From a bacterium (GTDB lineage Bacteria; UBP13; UBA5359), in contig JAQUEL010000055.1 of NCBI GenBank assembly GCA_028685295.1, forward strand, positions 1 to 13,339: 13,339 bases of DNA, given 5' to 3'. A program made the position numbers and the translations under genes. This document shows positions 1 through 7,805 of this stretch, piece by piece (the stretch's first letter is position 1; every line of letters begins with the position of its first letter). Under the pieces are notes generated by a model. That model worked only from the letters and a program-made list of their open reading frames with translations, was not told the origin of the DNA and did not search any database.

Positions 1-1
1 G

Positions 2-1714
2 GTCTTTGCAGTTGAACCGTATTACGGGCAGTTAAACCTGCCGGAGAATGCTGCCTACAGGCAGTTCTTTGCCAAACTGACAAAGCTGATACCGGAGGAT
101 GTCTGGTTGGTGAACGCTGATTGGAGTCGGGATTGCCAGGATTCCTGGAAAGAGGTTATCAAACAGCCCGTCTGTCACTGGCGCAACGTGGTGCATTGTC
201 CTCTGGTGATTGGCCGTGATTTTTCCAGTGAAATCAGATTTGCCGTCAAATCCGGCTACTATCCCGAGAGCAGGGATATCGTCTTTATAAACCAGCACCT
301 CTCTTATGAGAACTCCGAGGATCCCAATGTGCTGCAGGCGGCGGAGTATATGTGGAACGTTGATGCCCCCGGAACAGAACTCCTTTATGCCAAGAAAGGT
401 GCGCAGACTGAAAGGTATGTTGAGGATCTGTACAATCTGCCCAGAATGGATATTGATGGTCTGAAGTTTCATGACTGGCTGTGGAATAAGTCTATGGTTG
501 CGCCGTCGGAGATCAGCCAAAGCCTTCTTTCCCGTATCTGTGAAGAGCTATACGGAGCTGAGGCGGCGCCGATGATGGCCCGGATTCTGAGAATGGGTAT
601 TGCCCGCAGGTCGTTGCTGAGGATAGGCAGATATAATGCGCCCCCGTATACAGAGATATTCCACAATGCGGATATTGTCAAGGCGCAGTATCTCAATGCG
701 GAGAAGGCCTGGGAGATGCTGATTGCTTTCAAAGAACAGGGCAAGGATTTTAAGAAGGGCGGCGGTTTCATGCAACTGGAAACCTTTATCTCTAATATGA
801 AAACGGCTGCTCTGGGTGGAAAAGTGAACTATCATCTTCTGGTTGCAGAGAAACTGGCTAAAGAGGGAAAGGCAGAGCAGGCCGGGGCGAGCATGAAATC
901 GGTCGGGGATGCTCTGGCTGTGGCGAAAAAGGAGTTGCCGGCATGGAGGTATGCTACATGGCTGACAGCATTGGAGAAGGCCTATAAATCGCTTGACTTG
1001 CGCCTGTCTCTTATGCAATCCCGGCAGAACAGCGGAACCGGGAGAATCAAGGTAGCCATATACAACCCTAATGATTCCGGCGGCTCGGTGGTTGGGCAGA
1101 ATGCCATTTATACCACTCTTCTCAAATGCGAGGATATTGAGCCGATCTTCATCTCATCTTTGAAAGAGGCTTCGTTCTATGATTGTTTGATAATCCCCAG
1201 CTGCAAGCGATTTGCCGGCCAGGATGGAGGTACCTTTCTGCTGGTGGAGAAAGAGGTATGGGAGGCTGAAGCCGCCGTGCGAGACCTGGTTATCAGGGAT
1301 GGAAGGGGTGTTCTTCTGTATCACGACAGTGTGGGTTACAGTCGCTTCCCCATGAAAAGAAGCATCTTCCCGGAGTTTTGTACGGGCGCCAGCAGGGTTG
1401 AAAACAACAGCATAAAGGTGTCGGCCAGGCATCCGCTGATGCAGAGGTTAGAGTTAGGCAGGTCTTACGAGATTATGTACTATGACCATATCGCCATGCA
1501 ACGCGGCCAGGCGGGTACCACCATCTGCGTAAATGATTATGGCGACGCCGTGCTCATAGCCGGGGAGCTGGGCCGGGGACGGGTGGTTTTAAACGGAGCG
1601 GTTCCATATCTCAAGAGTGGTGAGCCGCAGGAAGCGGTAGGCATTGATAGGGATCTGCTGATATCATCGATATACTGGCTGGTTGGAAAACAACCGAATA
1701 GGGTGAATAACTGA
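2..1714 (+). CDS. Glycoside-hydrolase-like protein with C-terminal GATase1-like domain (5' end missing)
   Basis: The reading frame is open from the left edge (GTC TTT GCA...), so the true start lies outside the window; the TTG at 107 is only the first start-like codon and is not a credible start. The visible 570 residues fall into three parts. The first (about 1-150) looks like the end of a TIM-barrel hydrolase, with PYYG, VNADW and AEYMWNVDAPG; the Y-x-WN pattern after the barrel recalls GH84-type N-acetylglucosaminidases. The middle (about 150-345) is a long helical region. The last (about 348-568) begins RIKVAIYN and contains YDCLIIPS, GRGVLLYHD and GRGRVVLNGAVPYL, as in the GATase1-like domains found at the C-termini of several glycosidases. 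It lies 18 bases before the secreted-protein gene and in the same operon as a GH20 enzyme, which supports a role in amino-sugar glycan breakdown. The family is inferred; the catalytic residues are outside or not identifiable. Confidence 0.6.
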   Translation, partial: VFAVEPYYGQLNLPENAAYRQFFAKLTKLIPEDVWLVNADWSRDCQDSWKEVIKQPVCHWRNVVHCPLVIGRDFSSEIRFAVKSGYYPESRDIVFINQHLSYENSEDPNVLQAAEYMWNVDAPGTELLYAKKGAQTERYVEDLYNLPRMDIDGLKFHDWLWNKSMVAPSEISQSLLSRICEELYGAEAAPMMARILRMGIARRSLLRIGRYNAPPYTEIFHNADIVKAQYLNAEKAWEMLIAFKEQGKDFKKGGGFMQLETFISNMKTAALGGKVNYHLLVAEKLAKEGKAEQAGASMKSVGDALAVAKKELPAWRYATWLTALEKAYKSLDLRLSLMQSRQNSGTGRIKVAIYNPNDSGGSVVGQNAIYTTLLKCEDIEPIFISSLKEASFYDCLIIPSCKRFAGQDGGTFLLVEKEVWEAEAAVRDLVIRDGRGVLLYHDSVGYSRFPMKRSIFPEFCTGASRVENNSIKVSARHPLMQRLELGRSYEIMYYDHIAMQRGQAGTTICVNDYGDAVLIAGELGRGRVVLNGAVPYLKSGEPQEAVGIDRDLLISSIYWLVGKQPNRVNN

Positions 1715-1732
1715 AAGGAAAGGTGATCTATT

Positions 1733-2692
1733 ATGTTGAGAACTGTTACCCGGCTGCTGCTGTGCAGTCTTATCTGTTGCCTGGGGATGATTTCGAATCC
1801 GGCTGAAAGCGGAGAGATCGATACTGATAAATCCACTTTTATCCTTATTGCCCGCTCAGGAGAGGATATCAGGCCGGTGCTGGGAGAGCGGTTGGAAGGG
1901 AAAATCACGCTCAAAGATGCCGACGGGAAGCCTGTCGCCGGCATAAAAGGCGCCGATATTGAAGTTATATCCATTGAAGACGGCAAGACGACGACTATAG
2001 CTTTAAGCGGCGAAACAAATGCGAACGGAGAGATCTTTGCCGCCTTCTCTCCCGGGAATACCCAGACCGAGCACAGCGTTAATATTGCGGTGAAGGTTGG
2101 CGGTAAGGTGCTGAGCACAGTCAGGGAAATAAAGTATTATCGTGCGATCGAGTTTATAGATCAATCTCAACCGCTTCGATCAGGGGCAGCCAGGCTTTGG
2201 GGTTCCGGGACAATAGGGCAAAGCTTTAAGGTCGGTAGGATTTCTCATATCTCCAGAATAAATGTCATGTCGGCCAAAAATGAGGGCGCATCTCAGACGG
2301 TAGGTACGCCGGTGATGAAGCTGTACGCCTGGAAGGGCGATTTGAAATCCACTCTGGCGGCCGATCCGTTGAAGGTGTTGGAGAAGCCGCAAACTTACAG
2401 CAACCCCTATTATAAAAGGTTTATCATGGCCTACAACGCCGATCTGCCGGTATCGCCAGGCGAGTTTTATTACTTTGAGTTAAGCATTCCAGATAAAAGC
2501 GGCGATAAAGAGAAGAACTTCTACTATGTCTGGAACTGCTGGCACCCTGAAGGCTCCTTCTTTCCCTGCTCTCCTGATCCCTACCTGGACGGCATGGCCT
2601 TTATCTCAGGAAGCGCTCAGCCCAAGATGGACCTAGCCTTCCATATATTTGCGCCTTCGGTCCCAAAAGAGGCAAGGGGAGAGAGTAAATAA
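1733..2692 (+). CDS. Secreted protein of unknown function with Ig-like segment
   Basis: This is a 319-residue protein that I do not recognise as a named family. It begins with a signal-peptide-like stretch: Arg at residues 3 and 7, a hydrophobic core LLLCSLICCLG, then a polar NPAESGE region, so it is probably exported. There is no canonical lipobox (no Ala/Gly before Cys), so lipid anchoring is uncertain. Residues about 30-135 (LEGKITLKDADGKPVAGI..., TTTIALSGETNANGEIFAAF, VNIAVKVGGKVL) have the alternating pattern of an Ig-like or macroglobulin-like beta domain. Residues about 140-310 appear to be a second beta-rich domain (GQSFKVGRISHISRINV, PVMKLYAW, YYFELSIPD) resembling the jelly-roll pattern of some carbohydrate-binding modules. 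Two cysteines lie in WNCW...FPCSPD and could form a disulfide. The start is ATG with AAAGGTGAT just upstream. The stop overlaps the GH20 start by one base. A glycan-binding role is only inferred from the neighbours. Confidence 0.75.
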   Translation: MLRTVTRLLLCSLICCLGMISNPAESGEIDTDKSTFILIARSGEDIRPVLGERLEGKITLKDADGKPVAGIKGADIEVISIEDGKTTTIALSGETNANGEIFAAFSPGNTQTEHSVNIAVKVGGKVLSTVREIKYYRAIEFIDQSQPLRSGAARLWGSGTIGQSFKVGRISHISRINVMSAKNEGASQTVGTPVMKLYAWKGDLKSTLAADPLKVLEKPQTYSNPYYKRFIMAYNADLPVSPGEFYYFELSIPDKSGDKEKNFYYVWNCWHPEGSFFPCSPDPYLDGMAFISGSAQPKMDLAFHIFAPSVPKEARGESK

Positions 2693-4773
2693 TGTGTGAT
2701 GTTGAAAAGACCCTGGCCCTGATTCCCCAACCCAAGGAATTATTGTGCCGGGAGGGAGTTTTCAAGGTCGGTTCCGGTTCGGCCGTTGTCTCAACCGCCA
2801 ACGCAATAAGGGAAGCGAAGATATTCCTGGAAGATGCTGCCGATATCCCGGGATACAACTTACGGCCCGATATTGAGGTTGCCGGGCTGCCGTATGAAAT
2901 CCTGGCCTTAGGCGACGTCAAGGCATTGAAACTGCCGGAGAGGTCCGTTTTTGATGGTCTTGGCGAGGAAGGATATCTGCTGCTTATCACTGAAAAAGCG
3001 GCAGCGGTTATCAGCAGTAGGCGGCAAGGCATTTTTACGGGCGCGCAGACGCTGTTGCAATTGATGGAGAACGGTCCTGATCTGCCGTGCCTGGAGATAC
3101 GCGATTGGCCGGCGTTGCAGATGAGGGGCGTTCATCTCATGCTTGCCTGTCAGACACCGACCTTTGCCTATCTGAAATCCTTTATAAAGCAGATAAGCAG
3201 ATATAAGATAAACACCATTCTTCTTGAATATGAGGATAAGTACCCTTATAAATCTCATCCGGTTATAAGACATAAGGATGCGCTGACCGAGGAAGAGATA
3301 GGGGAACTGATCAACGAGGCGCAAAAGCGCCATCTTGAAATAATACCTTTGGTGCAGTGGTTTGCTCACGTGAAATATATACTTAAGCACGAAGAGTACT
3401 CATATCTGAGAGAGAAACCCCTTGATCCATATCAGTTTTGCCCCAGTCATGAACAATCTTTCAAACTCTTTATGGATTTGGCTTCTGAGGTAATGGCTGC
3501 GCATAAAGACTCAAAATACTTTCATATCGGCGGAGATGAAACTTATCATCTGGGCATTTGTCCTGCCTGCCATGAGAAAGTGGAACGCTACGGAAAGTCA
3601 AAGTTCTTCATTGAGGCCGTCAATAAAGCTGCCGGCTATATAAGGGAGAGCGGCAAAAAGCCAATCCTCTGGGATGATCAGCTGGCTTGGTTCCCTGAGG
3701 CCATTGATAGCCTTGATAAAGATATAACGATCATGTATTGGGATTATCTCGGCGGCGATACGGAGACCGTGCCTTTCGTCAAGTGGGAGAATAGGGCGTG
3801 GTTCGGGCAAGAAGCGCTGGAAAACATCCCACCCCATATCATCGATACCTTCAAAGATTATTGGGGAGAGGATGGATTCCCATACGTCAATCGGCCCTTT
3901 CCTTATCTGCGCTTCTATCAAGACCACGGTTTGCAGGTTATCTGTGGCTCGGCAAAGAGGCCAGGCCCTTCCGGATTGATTAACGTTGATGATAGAATTA
4001 CCATACCTAATATACGAGGCTTTGCCGTCAGTGCAGCGGCCAATCGGGCTTTAGGCACTATAGCAACGTCATGGCCGGAAGCAGGAGGACCGTTGGAAAC
4101 CACTTGGCACGGCGTGGCGGCCACAGCAGAGTTTGCCTGGGCGCCTGAAGAGGCCCGGGCGGATTTTGAATGTAAATTCAGACGGCGCTTCTACGGCGCT
4201 GACACGGAAGCGCTGACTCAAGCCATGTATCTGTTGGGAGGAAATATCCAGCCCTGGAATACAGCGGAAATGAAACATAGAACAGAGAATGCCTTAGCAC
4301 TGTTAGGCCGGGTTGAGCCGCTGATCAGCAGGAACAAGGGTAACTATGACTTGCTCTCTTTGGCCGGCAGGATGAGACTGCTCTTTATTGAAGCCGTCAG
4401 GCTGGGCAGTGAGATAGACGAGAGCATAATCGGGCACACGGACAAGAGCCGGTGGAGAAAGGATAAGGCGACCGGCAACAGAGGCAGTCTTTCATGCAGC
4501 TTTGAAAGCAGGGATGTGGCCGGCCTCTCTCTGGCAGTATTGATAGACACGGTTAACAGGCTCAGAAATATAAGAGAAAAGATAGAGCTGCTCAAGGTAG
4601 ATATAAGAAACCGCTACTCTGAAACGGTTATTGCCGATGATATAGAGGATGCCATAGACCGTGTCTTTGAGGGACCGGACGGGAAGCTCAAGGAGTATAT
4701 CTCACAGATTGAATACTTCATAGCGGTACGGAAGCTTGAGCAATACCGGCAATCTATGGAGATTGAAGCTTAG
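2692..4773 (+). CDS. GH20 beta-N-acetylhexosaminidase, probably cytoplasmic
   Basis: This 693-residue protein belongs to glycoside hydrolase family 20, which removes terminal beta-linked GlcNAc or GalNAc by substrate-assisted catalysis. The N-terminal part (about 1-125, with IPQPKE and GIFTGAQTLLQL) matches the GH20b domain. The barrel begins near RDWPALQMRGVHL. The catalytic pair is visible as HIGGDE, with Asp282 and Glu283. Later barrel motifs include ILWDDQLAW, IMYWDY and TSWPEAGG...TTWHG. About 200 C-terminal residues are helical. The wording NTILLEYEDKYPY resembles a GH20 branch common in Gram-positive and soil bacteria. The first barrel strand reads RGVHLMLACQT, so the sugar-binding Arg usual at that place in classical GH20 enzymes (as in DVSRH) is not seen. 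No signal peptide is present, unlike the preceding gene. The start overlaps the previous stop (TAATG), with GGGGAGAG upstream as ribosome site. Substrate is unknown. Confidence 0.88.
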   Translation: MCDVEKTLALIPQPKELLCREGVFKVGSGSAVVSTANAIREAKIFLEDAADIPGYNLRPDIEVAGLPYEILALGDVKALKLPERSVFDGLGEEGYLLLITEKAAAVISSRRQGIFTGAQTLLQLMENGPDLPCLEIRDWPALQMRGVHLMLACQTPTFAYLKSFIKQISRYKINTILLEYEDKYPYKSHPVIRHKDALTEEEIGELINEAQKRHLEIIPLVQWFAHVKYILKHEEYSYLREKPLDPYQFCPSHEQSFKLFMDLASEVMAAHKDSKYFHIGGDETYHLGICPACHEKVERYGKSKFFIEAVNKAAGYIRESGKKPILWDDQLAWFPEAIDSLDKDITIMYWDYLGGDTETVPFVKWENRAWFGQEALENIPPHIIDTFKDYWGEDGFPYVNRPFPYLRFYQDHGLQVICGSAKRPGPSGLINVDDRITIPNIRGFAVSAAANRALGTIATSWPEAGGPLETTWHGVAATAEFAWAPEEARADFECKFRRRFYGADTEALTQAMYLLGGNIQPWNTAEMKHRTENALALLGRVEPLISRNKGNYDLLSLAGRMRLLFIEAVRLGSEIDESIIGHTDKSRWRKDKATGNRGSLSCSFESRDVAGLSLAVLIDTVNRLRNIREKIELLKVDIRNRYSETVIADDIEDAIDRVFEGPDGKLKEYISQIEYFIAVRKLEQYRQSMEIEA

Positions 4774-4780
4774 AATTGCA

Positions 4781-4846
4781 AAAGGGGTCAGGAGTTTACA
4801 TCTAACATTTTAGCTAAAATGTTAGATGTAAACTCCTGACCCCTTT
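4781..4846. repeat. Perfect 66-bp palindrome, REP/MITE-like; possible terminator
   Basis: The left arm 4781-4813 is the exact reverse complement of 4814-4846, centred on AGCT, with no mismatch. The arms carry AAAGGGGTCAGGAG outermost and TTAGATGTAAAC nearer the centre. It starts seven bases after the GH20 stop codon. As RNA it would form a stem of about 31 bp. It could stop transcription from the GH operon, although the run after the stem (CTTTCTTG) is not a classical T tract. Its length, perfection and GGGGTCAGG ends resemble the palindromes associated with REP-associated tyrosine transposases (RAYT, Y1 family). No transposase is in the window, so any mobilisation would be in trans; this link is from memory and inference. 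Confidence 0.85.
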
Positions 4847-4852
4847 CTTGTG

Positions 4853-4873
4853 ACCCCATAAATTTAATGGGGT
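4853..4873. repeat. Short hairpin ACCCCAT-N7-ATGGGGT upstream of polA
   Basis: Seven-base arms ACCCCAT (4853-4859) and ATGGGGT (4867-4873) flank the loop AAATTTA. The left arm is part of TGACCCC (4851-4857), the same heptamer that ends the right arm of the large palindrome (4837-4843). The two hairpins are separated by only six bases and may be a paired REP-like unit. A role as a leader or terminator structure ahead of polA is possible but not shown. Confidence 0.55.
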
Positions 4874-4925
4874 AGGCACATATCAAAGTTTATGTTAAAA
4901 TAAGCAGGTGTGTTTTTCAGACGAC

Positions 4926-7727
4926 ATGAGAGTTAATGACCACATCGAGAGACCCAAGCTGATCCTTATAGACGGTAACAGCCTTGTCTACAGGGCTTTC
5001 TTTGCTCTTCCTGAACTCAGCACGGCAGCAGGTGTGCCCACAAATGCCGTTTACGGCTTTACTACTATGCTTTTGCGTCTGCTGGATGAGGAACGGCCGC
5101 AAAAGGTATTGGTTGCTTTCGATAAGGATAAAGAGACCTTTCGTCATAAGGAATATGAAGCCTATAAAGCTCATCGCCCGCGAACACCTGATGAATTGAT
5201 CAGCCAGATGCCTCTGGTGCGAGAGGTGCTGGAAACCATTGGCATACCTATGCTGGAAGAGTCGGGATATGAAGCAGATGATATTATAGGAACGTTATCT
5301 GTTGCGGGAGCAAAATCCGGCTATGAAGTTATCATAGTAACCGGTGATCAGGATGCCTTGCAGCTGATAACGAAGCATGTAAAGGTTGCTATTACGACTA
5401 AAGGCATAAGTCAGACCAAGCGTTATGGTGTTCATGAGGTGGAGGAGCGTTTCGGCTTCGGGCCGGAAATGATGAATGATTATCGAGCGCTAAAAGGTGA
5501 TCCGTCGGATAATATCCCCGGTGTTCCCGGGATAGGCGAGAAGACGGCTACTGCTCTAGTACAGAAGTTTGGGCATATTGAGAACCTTTACAATCATTTG
5601 CAGGAAGTCGATAATGAGCGCATCAGGGGATTATTGACGGAGTATAAGGAACAGGCGGAATTGAGCAAGCGCCTCTCTGTGATTTGTAAAGAGGTTCCTC
5701 TCGATTTCGATTTAGAAAAGAGTATAGCTCTGCAGCCGCAACGCGATGAGATGATCGATCTCTTTAGACGATTGGGTTTTAACAGTCTGGTAAAGCGTTT
5801 GCTTAAGAAACAGGATGCCGATGCGGTCCTGCCGGCCGATAGCGACAAGCATTTCGAAGAGACGGTTGATAGTAAAAGCGGTGAAGCGGTTGTTGATCAG
5901 CAACCTTTATTTATTCATTCTGCGCAGAACATATCTATTCTTGCTCCGAAACAACTGGCGCTGATGATGCATAGTTTGAGAAAAGCAAAACGGCTGGCCA
6001 TAGATCTTCTGCTGAGCGCAGGCTCGACCATGACCTGCGATCTTTTGGGGGTAGCTTTAGCTACCGAAGATAATGAAGCTTATTTTATCCCCACCGGCCT
6101 ATCCGAAGGTGATATGCGGCAGACGGTGGAAGCTGTCAGGCCGTTGCTGGAAGATGCGGCTATACCTAAATACGGTTATAATCTCAAGGATCAATTGGTG
6201 GTTTTGCGCCGTTACGGCATCTCTCCCGCCTCCTTCAGGCATGATGTTATGCTGGCATCATATCTTATCAATCCTACACGGCAGCCCGGAACACTCGAGG
6301 GCCTGGCGCTTGAATGGCTGAGCCGGGGGCTGCCTGAATGTGAGAATCTATCCGGCAACAAATTAAAACGCGAAGCTCTTGCCGAAGAGTATGACAATTA
6401 TGGGATCTGTATGAATGGCAGGGTCCAGGCCGTTATGGAGATGATCGATCCTATGCTGCGCAATCTCGATGCGCTTGGCCTGATGGGGCTTTATCGTGAT
6501 ATGGAAATGCCGCTAATATATCTCCTGGCGGATATGGAATACAAAGGTGTGGCTATTGATTTGCCATATTTGCAGGAGCTCTCCGATGAGATGGGGAAGC
6601 GTATATTCGGTCTGGAAGAGTCTGTCTTTGATCTGGCCGGTGAGCGTTTCAATATAGGTTCTCCCAAGCAGTTGCAACGCATTTTGTTTGAGAAGTTGAG
6701 GCTGCCAACGGGTAGAAAGACGAAAACCGGATATTCGACTGATGTACATGTGCTGGAGGGTCTTGCAGAGCATCCAATAGTAGGCGGTATTTTGGAATAT
6801 CGTGAGCTAACGAAGCTGAAATCCACTTATGTTGATGCCTTGCCCAAAATTGTGAATAGTGAGACCGGACGGGTGCACACTTCATTTAATAATACAGCCA
6901 CCGCTACCGGCAGATTGAGCAGCAGCGATCCGAATCTCCAGAATATACCTGTAAAGGGTGATTGGGGACGCAAAATAAGGCGGGCTTTTTTAGCAGCGAA
7001 AGGTTACTCTCTGCTAAAGGCGGATTATTCGCAGATAGAATTGAGAGTCCTGGCGCATCTATCTCAGGATCAGGGCTTGATAAAGGCGTTCAGGTCCGGC
7101 GAGGATATACACACTCATACTGCGGCCGATATATATGGGGTAGCTCATGAGAACGTAACCCCTGACATGAGACGAGTGGCCAAAACGGTGAATTTTGGTC
7201 TTCTTTACGGCATGGGGGAGCAGCGCCTGGCCAGGGATCTGGGTATATCCGTGAAAGAGGCTGAAGGGCTGATACAAAGATATTTCGACCGTTTCCCTTC
7301 TGTAAAGGGATATATGCAAAAGATAGTAATGGAGGCCAAACAGGAAGGCTATGTAAGAACCCTGTTGGGGCGCTTAAGGGAGATAGGGGATATCCACAGC
7401 CGTAACCCTATGCTGCGTGCTGCGGCGGAGAGGGCGGCAACTAATACTCCTTTGCAGGGCACTGCCGCCGACATTATCAAGATAGCCATGAATAATATCT
7501 TCAGAGAGATGAACAGGCTCGGGCTAAAATCAAGGATGATCCTGCAAATACATGATGAGTTGCTGTTCGAAGTATTGCAGGATGAAGCGGCTGCAATGGA
7601 AGCCCTTGTAGAAAAGCTGATGGAAGAGGCTGTGGAATTAAGCGTGCCTTTGGAGGTAGAGCTGGAGACAGGTCCCAACTGGCAGGATATGAAGCCGCAA
7701 TCCAAGCCTGGGTGGAGTAACGGGTAA
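4926..7727 (+). CDS. polA: DNA polymerase I, proofreading domain degenerate
   Basis: DNA polymerase I fills gaps and removes RNA primers during replication and excision repair. The 933 residues hold three parts. The 5' nuclease (about 1-290) has IDGNSLVYRAF, GYEADDIIGTL, VTGDQDALQL and GDPSDNIPGVPGIGEKTA. The 3'-5' exonuclease fold (about 345-515) lacks its metal ligands: the usual D-x-E reads DLL (Asp360, Leu362), the NLKYD motif reads NLKDQ, and the Y-x3-D motif reads YGICM (Tyr492, Met496). The polymerase domain is intact: motif A DYSQIELR (Asp700), motif B RRVAKTVNFGLLYG (Lys753, Phe757) and motif C HDELLFEV (His876, Asp877). Phe757 corresponds to E. coli Phe762. I prefer ATG 4926 because the conserved KLILIDGNS then begins at residue 11; GTG 4908 in frame is the alternative. 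Neither has a good ribosome site. It probably performs polymerisation and 5' nuclease work without proofreading, as in Bacillus and Thermus Pol I. Confidence 0.97.
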   Translation: MRVNDHIERPKLILIDGNSLVYRAFFALPELSTAAGVPTNAVYGFTTMLLRLLDEERPQKVLVAFDKDKETFRHKEYEAYKAHRPRTPDELISQMPLVREVLETIGIPMLEESGYEADDIIGTLSVAGAKSGYEVIIVTGDQDALQLITKHVKVAITTKGISQTKRYGVHEVEERFGFGPEMMNDYRALKGDPSDNIPGVPGIGEKTATALVQKFGHIENLYNHLQEVDNERIRGLLTEYKEQAELSKRLSVICKEVPLDFDLEKSIALQPQRDEMIDLFRRLGFNSLVKRLLKKQDADAVLPADSDKHFEETVDSKSGEAVVDQQPLFIHSAQNISILAPKQLALMMHSLRKAKRLAIDLLLSAGSTMTCDLLGVALATEDNEAYFIPTGLSEGDMRQTVEAVRPLLEDAAIPKYGYNLKDQLVVLRRYGISPASFRHDVMLASYLINPTRQPGTLEGLALEWLSRGLPECENLSGNKLKREALAEEYDNYGICMNGRVQAVMEMIDPMLRNLDALGLMGLYRDMEMPLIYLLADMEYKGVAIDLPYLQELSDEMGKRIFGLEESVFDLAGERFNIGSPKQLQRILFEKLRLPTGRKTKTGYSTDVHVLEGLAEHPIVGGILEYRELTKLKSTYVDALPKIVNSETGRVHTSFNNTATATGRLSSSDPNLQNIPVKGDWGRKIRRAFLAAKGYSLLKADYSQIELRVLAHLSQDQGLIKAFRSGEDIHTHTAADIYGVAHENVTPDMRRVAKTVNFGLLYGMGEQRLARDLGISVKEAEGLIQRYFDRFPSVKGYMQKIVMEAKQEGYVRTLLGRLREIGDIHSRNPMLRAAAERAATNTPLQGTAADIIKIAMNNIFREMNRLGLKSRMILQIHDELLFEVLQDEAAAMEALVEKLMEEAVELSVPLEVELETGPNWQDMKPQSKPGWSNG

Positions 7728-7805
7728 TGAGCATCAAGAGGCGAGAGGCCTGAATATAAATTGCTTAAAGGCTAAAAAGCCGATTAATGAAAGGGAGCTT
7801 GAGAG
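7728..7805. other. polA-rpsA intergenic spacer
   Basis: This spacer has an 8-codon ATG reading frame overlapping the polA stop (TAATG at 7725-7729, ending TGA at 7751-7753), a TATAAA at 7755-7760 without a convincing -35 box, and a weak GGCT-AAAA-AGCC hairpin. GGGAG just before 7806 is the ribosome site of the S1 gene. I see no clear terminator, so polA and the S1 gene may be co-transcribed. Confidence 0.5.

Noticed and set aside
1685-1699. Hairpin GGTTG-N5-CAACC near the end of the first gene
   Set aside because: Inside the coding region, short, and not followed by a T tract; not a terminator.
107-1714. A complete gene starting at TTG 107
   Set aside because: The same frame is open and protein-like back to base 2 (PYYGQLNLPE...), so the gene continues past the left edge.
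7755-7760. TATAAA as a promoter for the S1 gene
   Set aside because: No -35 box at a suitable distance (CATCAA) and no extended -10; too weak to call.
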